This document shows positions 7,980 through 12,801 of a stretch of 12,801 bases of DNA, piece after piece. Both the position numbers and the translations under genes were made by a program. The DNA is from Candidatus Heimdallarchaeota archaeon (GTDB taxonomy: Archaea; Asgardarchaeota; Heimdallarchaeia; Hodarchaeales; LC-3), in assembly GCA_027364495.1 (NCBI GenBank), contig DAHXPE010000416.1, positions 1 through 12,801 on the forward strand, given 5' to 3'. Position 1 is the stretch's first letter. Each line of letters begins with the position of its first letter. The notes under the pieces are model-generated. The model made no database searches. It was not told where the DNA came from and saw nothing but the letters and a program-made list of their open reading frames with translations.

Positions 7980-8717
7980 TTATTTCTTTTCTTTTTCCTC
8001 ACTATCAACTTTATCGATCCAACTGAAAATGTTTCTGGCTAATTGATCAAATGCAAAGTCAACATTCAATCCTGTTTTTGCAGATGTTTGTACATATTGA
8101 ACATCGAAGCCTTTTAATGGTAATGTTTCTTCACTAAAGGTTTTTGCCCATAAAGAGGCTTTTTTATCAATCTTAATATTTCCGTCAACTAGATCTGACT
8201 TATTACCAAGAATAAGAAAAGGAATTGGTCCTTTACCGGAATTTTTCCAAAGTTCGTTTAACCAATGCATGGTGTGTTCAAGTGATTCTGGTCTTGTACG
8301 ATCAAAAACAAGAATACCACCATAACATCCAGCATAATAACCTTTTCGCACCTGACTGAAACGTAGTTGACCAGAAAGATCCCAAATTTGAAATTTAATT
8401 GTTTTACCGTCAAGGTGAACTGTCTTCATAGCAAAATCAGCCCCCAAAGTTAATAAATATTCGGAACTAAAGCCTTCGCCTAAATAAGATTTACGAAGAG
8501 AAGTTTTCCCAACAGCACCATCTCCTAAAAGTGCTATTTTGATTGCAATAGTTTTATCATCCGGCATTATGAACTGAAGATTGCTTGGATCACGATCAGC
8601 TGGTCTTACATAAGGCTCGGGCTTTGAATTGTCTGAAATATGACTTACTTGTTGAATATAATCAAGATAGTCAGACCTGTCTTTGTCTGCTAAGGGGGAT
8701 TTCTTTTCATTGGACAT
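7980..8717 (-). CDS. Rab/Ras-superfamily small GTPase with N-terminal extension
   Basis: This is a 245-residue eukaryote-like small GTPase, a nucleotide-dependent switch. All five G motifs are visible: G1 GDGAVGKTS (Gly65, Lys71, Thr72), G2 Thr90 in LLTLGADF, G3 WDLSGQ (Asp113, Gly116, Gln117), G4 GNKSD (Asn172, Lys173, Asp175) and G5 TSAKTG (211-216). The strands around switch I and II (ADFAMKT, DGKTIKFQIWD) are closest to Rab. Two things differ from Rab/Ras. A polar extension of about 57 residues precedes the first strand. Switch II reads DLSGQL where Rab has DTAGQE, although the glutamine equivalent to Ras Gln61 is kept. The C-terminus is charged (EEKEKK) and lacks cysteine, so prenylation is not expected. 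The ATG at 8717 has no strong Shine-Dalgarno, and a TATA-like element about 25 bases upstream suggests a leaderless or short-leader transcript. Asgard genomes are known to be rich in such GTPases. Confidence 0.96.
   Translation of the reverse strand: MSNEKKSPLADKDRSDYLDYIQQVSHISDNSKPEPYVRPADRDPSNLQFIMPDDKTIAIKIALLGDGAVGKTSLRKSYLGEGFSSEYLLTLGADFAMKTVHLDGKTIKFQIWDLSGQLRFSQVRKGYYAGCYGGILVFDRTRPESLEHTMHWLNELWKNSGKGPIPFLILGNKSDLVDGNIKIDKKASLWAKTFSEETLPLKGFDVQYVQTSAKTGLNVDFAFDQLARNIFSWIDKVDSEEKEKK
7981..8000 (+). terminator. T-rich end for the 7357 transcript, inside the GTPase 3' end
   Basis: Immediately after the TAG of the helical-protein gene, the plus strand reads tatttcttttctttttcctc. These T/C runs are the antisense of the Lys/Glu codons of the GTPase tail. 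They could act as an archaeal oligo-T terminator, so the tail sequence would serve both strands. The evidence is base composition and position only. Confidence 0.4.
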
Positions 8718-8909
8718 GTTTAGGTTCTCATGTAATAATTTTAAAAATAATTAAAAATTGACCTTTGTATCTTTTTATTGACCATTTAAACTGATCAAAT
8801 TTAGGTTTAATATTTTTGGAGGTATTTTGAATAAAAAGTTTATTATTAATTTAATTAAGTTTTTGTTGATTACGCACTATTAATTCTATTTTATCAATTT
8901 TTTTAATTT
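8718..8909 (-). promoter_or_regulatory. GTPase upstream region with TATA-like element
   Basis: These 192 bases lie between the PepP stop and the GTPase start, both genes on the minus strand. The minus strand reads TATTTTTAAAA at 8749-8739. This TATA-like string is centred about 26 bases before the ATG, which predicts initiation at or next to the start codon. No strong T-run follows PepP, so read-through from PepP into the GTPase gene is also possible. Confidence 0.35.
8757..8797. repeat. ATTGACC direct repeat at 20-base spacing plus imperfect dyad TGACCAtttaaacTGATCA
   Basis: ATTGACC occurs at 8757-8763 and again at 8777-8783, a spacing of exactly 20 bases, about two helical turns. The second copy begins an imperfect palindrome at 8779-8797 in which seven of nine base pairs match around a central A. 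The block lies about 40-80 bases upstream of the GTPase ATG, just upstream of the TATA-like element, where an archaeal activator or repressor could bind. Chance similarity in AT-rich DNA is possible. Confidence 0.35.
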
Positions 8910-10241
8910 TTATTTTGAAGCCATTAAAGATTCAATTTCTGAAATTTCTTTAGGAACATTTGCAGTAAGGACAACCGGTTCATTTTCAGTTATTAAAACG
9001 TCGTCTTCAATTCGAACACCAATCCCTTTAAATTCTTCTGGTAATCCTTCAATTGTACTTGAAAAATAAAGTCCTGGTTCTATTGTTGTAATCATTCCTG
9101 GTTCATATTCCTTATCGACAAACTTTGTCCCCTTAAATACTTTTTTAGGTCCAACATCGTGTGTGTCTAAGCCAAGATTATGACCTACACCATGCATGTA
9201 ATATGGGGTATATTTTTTCTCTTCAATTAATTTTGTCACATCACCTTTAAGAATTTTCAATTCAACAAGCCCTTCAGTTAAGATCTTTATCGTTTGATCA
9301 TTTATTTGCTTGTTGGTATTTCCTATTTTACACATTTTTATGGCTTCTTTTTCAGCTTTTAAGACAACTTCATAGACCTTTTTCTGCAATTCAGAAAATT
9401 TACCATTTACTGGAAAAGTTCTTGTTATATCAGATGAATAATATTTGTATTCTGCTGCTGCGTCTAATAAGAATAATTCACCATCTTTACACTCTTCTCT
9501 ATTAGTTATATAATGCAGAATGGTAGCATTATCACCTGTAGCACATATTGATGGATAAGCTGGACCTTCAGCTCCTTGACTCCTAAAATATGAATTAACA
9601 ACATTTTCAATTTCATATTCTTTCATTGATGGTTTAATTGATTTCATTGCATTCAAATGAGCCTGAACAGATATATCACAAGTTTTTTGTATTATTTCAA
9701 TTTCTTTTTTATCCTTGATAGCTCGTAATGGATCTAAAAGAATTGTTGATTTTTCAATTACTGTTATACCCGGTCCTTCTGGATTTCTAACCCTGATTCC
9801 ATCTCGAAAAAGGCTGATTAGGGTTTGATCAAGAGCTGAATTATAGCCAAATTCATAATATAATTTTTGGTATTTTAACACATTTTTTTGAAGCCATTCA
9901 TTAAATTCGCTAATTTTAAAAGTCCCATTTACTTTAAATAATTTTTTTGCGTTTTCAGGACCAATTATTTTTCCTGTCCATGTTTCTTTCTCTGGGTCTC
10001 TTGGTCGAACAAATAAGAGAGTCTCACATTTGTTATCTTTATCTTTAGTTAAAACCAAATGACAATCTGACTCTTCAAACCCAATTAAATATAAAATATA
10101 AGAATTAGGTCTATATTGATAATCTGAATCTCCTGTTCGAGTCGATACAGGACTGGCATCAAGGATAAGAATGCTAGCTAATTCCATTTTGTCAAAAACT
10201 TTTGATTGTCTTACTTCAAAGTCGAATAATGTTGAATACAT
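8910..10241 (-). CDS. pepP: Xaa-Pro aminopeptidase (PepP, peptidase M24B)
   Basis: This cytosolic dinuclear-metal aminopeptidase removes the N-terminal residue from peptides whose second residue is proline. I start it at the ATG at 10241, giving 443 residues, close to E. coli PepP at 441. Numbered from there, the expected metal ligands are Asp260 (FLLDAAAEY), Asp271 (SSDITRTF), His354 (MHGVGHNLG), Glu388 (TIEPGLY) and Glu412 (GVRIEDD). His243 (ILHY) and the stretch DITRTFPVNGKF are also conserved. The N-terminal domain keeps the family pattern with SDYQYRPNSYILYLIGF. The open frame extends 18 codons upstream to an ATG at 10295, but that stretch (MPNFFFYYIKITKN) is low-complexity and overlaps the TATA-like element. 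With the 10241 start, the first three ligands fall on the same numbers as in E. coli PepP, which supports it. GGCGAT lies just upstream of the ATG. The enzyme probably finishes peptides released by proteases. Confidence 0.96.
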   Translation of the reverse strand: MYSTLFDFEVRQSKVFDKMELASILILDASPVSTRTGDSDYQYRPNSYILYLIGFEESDCHLVLTKDKDNKCETLLFVRPRDPEKETWTGKIIGPENAKKLFKVNGTFKISEFNEWLQKNVLKYQKLYYEFGYNSALDQTLISLFRDGIRVRNPEGPGITVIEKSTILLDPLRAIKDKKEIEIIQKTCDISVQAHLNAMKSIKPSMKEYEIENVVNSYFRSQGAEGPAYPSICATGDNATILHYITNREECKDGELFLLDAAAEYKYYSSDITRTFPVNGKFSELQKKVYEVVLKAEKEAIKMCKIGNTNKQINDQTIKILTEGLVELKILKGDVTKLIEEKKYTPYYMHGVGHNLGLDTHDVGPKKVFKGTKFVDKEYEPGMITTIEPGLYFSSTIEGLPEEFKGIGVRIEDDVLITENEPVVLTANVPKEISEIESLMASK

Positions 10242-10266
10242 GATATCGCCAAAATTCTTCGTTATT

Positions 10267-10278
10267 TTAATATAATAA
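10267..10278 (-). promoter_or_regulatory. TATA-like box of pepP
   Basis: The minus strand reads TTATTATATTAA, centred near 10272, about 30 bases before the ATG at 10241. Initiation about 25 bases downstream would fall near 10246, giving an almost leaderless mRNA. The element lies inside the possible upstream extension of the frame, which argues that the extension is not coding. Confidence 0.45.
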
Positions 10279-10295
10279 AAAAAGAAATTTGGCAT

Positions 10296-10494
10296 TATAA
10301 AAAAAAATTGATTTGGTTGATTTTACAAATGATTGAAATAAATTAATTAATTATATTAATCACCAGAAATTTCAAAAATTTAATAAGATAAAAATTTGTT
10401 AATCATAAAATTCAGAGATACTGTTTGTAAATTTAGAATTCAATTAAAATCATCCATTAAATAATAAAAAAGCATTTTAGGAAGATTAACTTTT
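10296..10494. promoter_or_regulatory. Divergent AT-rich spacer between pepP and the kinase-fold operon
   Basis: This spacer separates a leftward and a rightward gene, so it should hold the promoter of the plus-strand operon. AT-rich strings such as aattcaattaaaatcatcc (about 10437-10455) could be TATA elements, but none is distinctive. AGGAAG at 10479-10484, 10 bases before the TTG start, is the best ribosome-binding candidate. I see no RNA gene or repeat. Confidence 0.35.
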
Positions 10495-11577
10495 TTGTCA
10501 ATTGACGAGAACACGCAAAAAGCAATTATGGTTATTGTAAATGCCTATCAAAGCCAAATTAAAGCATCTATTGAGCATGTTTTAAAAATTTCGCTTCCTA
10601 CTATTGATAAACAAGAAATTACAGGAATTTTAAAACATCAAGGTGCAGGAGGAGTCACATACATTCTTCAAGCAGTCTTTACAGCTGGTCCTCGGCATAT
10701 AAATGGTGGTATTGTTGTTAAATTTGCTAATGATCTAGATGAAGATACAAGAAATGCACAAGAACTTAGCGAAATTCTAAAGAAAAGAGAGTTAGAATGG
10801 AAACAAAATCCTCCGCCTAAGCCATTACCAGAATGGATGCCTAAAGTAGTATTTTCACCAGCAGTTTTAGGAACCCACCCCAGTCGAAATGTTATTATTT
10901 TAGAATTTATTGGTGGTGGTATTCCACTTTTAAAAACGGATTTTCCTGAAGAACAAAAATATCAAATATTGGGCTATGCTCTTGCTAGATTTCATGGAAG
11001 TCAATCCTATCCTTTAGCTATGCCACTTTATGAACCAATGTTTCGTATCCTTGAATCATATTTACCTGACAATTTGGATGTTATAGCATTTTGGAAGGAT
11101 GTCTTAACTAAAAGCAAGGGGGGCTGTCAATTTATTCATGGAGATAGTCACTTAGAAAATGTGCTATATTCAAAAACATCACATGCTATTGCTTGGATTG
11201 ATGCATTACTTGTCCCTAGAGGGGATAGAATGGATGATGTTACTTATGCTATTTCACATATTGTTCAAGAAGCAATATTTGAAAAATTAGAAGCAAATCC
11301 GCATGAATCTTCAAGAGTTGTTTTAACTCAAGTTTTACGAGACATGGCTCAAAAAATTGTTCCTCAAGTATTAACTATTTATATGAGGACAGCTAATTTG
11401 AAGGGTCTATATGACACTGTCATTCCAATAGATTTCTTTTTAGGGTTCCATTTATTAAATAGAACTCAGTTATTTGGGGAATCTAAAATATCTACTATAT
11501 TAGAGATATTGGGAAAAGAATTAATAATTGAGCGTCCATTAGGTAAATTGCTTGGCCTAGATAAAACAAGTCCATAA
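10495..11577 (+). CDS. APH/choline-kinase-fold phosphotransferase of unknown substrate
   Basis: The 360-residue protein has a protein-kinase-like fold of the aminoglycoside phosphotransferase/choline kinase group. The evidence is the catalytic loop FIHGDSHLENVLY (His215, catalytic Asp217, Asn222) followed by IAWIDALLVPRGDRMDDV, where Asp236 is the expected metal-binding aspartate. In the N-lobe, HQGAGGVTYIL (about 48-58) looks like a degenerate glycine-rich loop and Lys76 in GGIVVKFAND is the likely ATP-contacting lysine. The hinge is around ILEFIGGG. The C-terminal third is helical. There is no signal peptide or membrane helix. The family phosphorylates small molecules such as choline, ethanolamine, sugars or antibiotics, and the substrate cannot be read from sequence. 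The start is TTG, with AGGAAG 10 bases upstream. An in-frame stop at 10465-10467 limits extension, and the next ATG is codon 12. It is first in a probable operon, 35 bases before the next gene. Confidence 0.88.
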   Translation: MSIDENTQKAIMVIVNAYQSQIKASIEHVLKISLPTIDKQEITGILKHQGAGGVTYILQAVFTAGPRHINGGIVVKFANDLDEDTRNAQELSEILKKRELEWKQNPPPKPLPEWMPKVVFSPAVLGTHPSRNVIILEFIGGGIPLLKTDFPEEQKYQILGYALARFHGSQSYPLAMPLYEPMFRILESYLPDNLDVIAFWKDVLTKSKGGCQFIHGDSHLENVLYSKTSHAIAWIDALLVPRGDRMDDVTYAISHIVQEAIFEKLEANPHESSRVVLTQVLRDMAQKIVPQVLTIYMRTANLKGLYDTVIPIDFFLGFHLLNRTQLFGESKISTILEILGKELIIERPLGKLLGLDKTSP

Positions 11578-11600
11578 TAATCTTAAAATTACATTTCAAG

Positions 11601-11606
11601 AAGGAT
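11601..11606 (+). promoter_or_regulatory. Ribosome binding site AAGGAT for the 11613 gene
   Basis: AAGGAT, within gaaggat, lies 6 bases before the ATG at 11613, inside the 35-base gap after the kinase-fold gene. A ribosome binding site in so short a gap supports translation of the second gene from a shared mRNA. Confidence 0.5.
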
Positions 11607-11612
11607 TTAAAC

Positions 11613-12392
11613 ATGTCAGAACCTATGACATTAATATTAGTGTATGATGAAAATACAGATAATTTTTATCCCCTAAAAGCAGGTGAAAAGCCTGATCCAG
11701 GGAAAAATACTTATTTAGTAATTGACGAAGTGAATAGGAAAACAACTCTGTCTTTTACACCGGATTCATCACTTATAGAGAAGCGAACGATTGAACGTCG
11801 AGTAGCAAGTTTCATCAAAACCGGTTATGAGGTACCTGGTTCTCAAGGTCTCCGAATAGGAGCTAACATGCAATTAGAAAAGGTGGATCCTAAATCAGGT
11901 AAATTACCTGAGATCTTGCTTACTCACGGTCATACCTTTGGGAAACAAAAGCTCGTTCGAGACGAAATTCCAGATTATGTTGAAAAAGAAGATACCTATG
12001 AGGTTGAAAAAGGCAGTGCAGGAACCAGAACAGATGTTTTAGGTTCCAAAATAAGTGCTAAAAATATTCAAAGCACTAAAAGTGATCCTGAAATACCAGA
12101 TGCAATGAGAAAAAGACTTGAAGAAGCGTTTCCTCAGAAAAAAGAGCCTGAAATTAGTTCACCACTGGAACAGGCAAGTACAGAAAAAATCAAAGATAGT
12201 TATAAAAAAGAAGAGGTTACAATTTCGTCTTCAGATGAACATCTCTTTGTATTAGGACAATTTGTGGATATGTATATTCAACAAGGATTTCAAGTTGTTG
12301 TTTATAAAAATGAAAAAGGAAAATATGAATTTAGAACATTAAAACAAGATAGTAAATATTATATTGATGGAAATCAATTGTATAAAGTATAA
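11613..12392 (+). CDS. Uncharacterised protein with a possible gelsolin/ADF-H-like N-terminal domain
   Basis: The protein has 259 residues and I do not recognise it firmly. Three parts are visible. Residues about 4-90 form an alternating beta/alpha unit: TLILVYDENT, then NTYLVIDEVNRKTTLSF, then SSLIEKRTIERRVASFI. This order resembles a gelsolin/villin repeat, where a strand pair ending in a Leu-Asp-like turn is followed by a small-residue/Glu-Lys start and a long helix. Residues about 110-205 are rich in Lys, Glu, Ser and Pro and probably disordered. Residues about 206-259 form a compact end with a helix (HLFVLGQFVDMYIQQG) and strands (FQVVVYKN, YEFRTL, KYYIDG). There is no export signal. Spacing suggests co-expression with the kinase-fold gene. 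Gelsolin-domain proteins are known in Asgard archaea as actin regulators, but this assignment is inference from pattern only. Confidence 0.8.
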   Translation: MSEPMTLILVYDENTDNFYPLKAGEKPDPGKNTYLVIDEVNRKTTLSFTPDSSLIEKRTIERRVASFIKTGYEVPGSQGLRIGANMQLEKVDPKSGKLPEILLTHGHTFGKQKLVRDEIPDYVEKEDTYEVEKGSAGTRTDVLGSKISAKNIQSTKSDPEIPDAMRKRLEEAFPQKKEPEISSPLEQASTEKIKDSYKKEEVTISSSDEHLFVLGQFVDMYIQQGFQVVVYKNEKGKYEFRTLKQDSKYYIDGNQLYKV

Positions 12393-12406
12393 AAAAGTCA
12401 GTATTT

Positions 12407-12408
<2 letters not shown>
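12391..12408. terminator. Compact bidirectional oligo-T terminator between convergent genes
   Basis: Only 14 bases separate the TAA of the plus-strand gene (12390-12392) and the TAA of the dioxygenase gene (12409-12407). The plus strand has five T at 12404-12408. The minus strand has six T, opposite aaaaaa at 12391-12396. Each run follows, or nearly abuts, the stop codon of the gene transcribed toward it, as expected for archaeal intrinsic termination on both strands. Confidence 0.45.

Positions 12409-12801
<393 letters not shown>

Noticed and set aside
7980..8000. C-terminal prenylation of the GTPase as in eukaryotic Rab proteins.
   Set aside because: The C-terminus ends in Glu/Lys and has no cysteine.
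10495..11577. Aminoglycoside resistance gene.
   Set aside because: The HGDxHxxN loop marks only the fold. Many members phosphorylate metabolites, and nothing nearby suggests a resistance cassette or mobile element.

Overview
The window is AT-rich archaeal DNA, most probably from an Asgard archaeon (inference). The main clue is a Rab/Ras-type small GTPase with all five G motifs. It sits among archaeal-style genes with TTG or ATG starts, GAGGTG-type ribosome binding sites, TATA-like boxes and oligo-T ends. A 4-hydroxyphenylpyruvate dioxygenase, which needs molecular oxygen, points to a lineage able to use O2, such as a Heimdall-type Asgard. This placement rests on gene content only. I saw no rRNA, tRNA, insertion sequence, CRISPR array or phage gene.

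Layout, left to right. (1) Positions 1-2827, minus strand: one uninterrupted frame of 942 codons that leaves the window still open. It encodes a very large, soluble, mostly helical protein of unknown family. (2) 3092-6946, minus: a 1284-residue exported subtilisin-family protease with a propeptide-like region, a DUF4350/GATase-like domain, beta-sandwich regions, one C-terminal membrane helix and a cytoplasmic four-cysteine zinc ribbon. (3) A 410-base divergent intergenic region. (4) 7357-7977, plus: a 206-residue helical protein of unknown family. (5) 7980-8717, minus: the small GTPase, tail to tail with gene 4 and only two bases apart. (6) 8910-10241, minus: Xaa-Pro aminopeptidase PepP. (7) 10495-11577 and 11613-12392, plus: a probable two-gene operon of an APH/choline-kinase-fold phosphotransferase and a protein whose N-terminal part resembles a gelsolin/ADF-H repeat. 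(8) 12407-12801, minus: the C-terminal 131 codons of 4-hydroxyphenylpyruvate dioxygenase, whose start lies beyond the right edge.

Functionally the window mixes peptide and amino-acid catabolism (surface subtilase, cytosolic PepP, tyrosine-degrading dioxygenase) with eukaryote-like signalling or cytoskeletal candidates (small GTPase, helical protein, gelsolin-like protein, kinase-fold protein). No gene set forms an obvious known defence or mobile system. The most unusual items are the 942+ residue orphan helical protein, the subtilase with an intracellular zinc ribbon, and the GTPase with an N-terminal extension and a non-canonical switch II.
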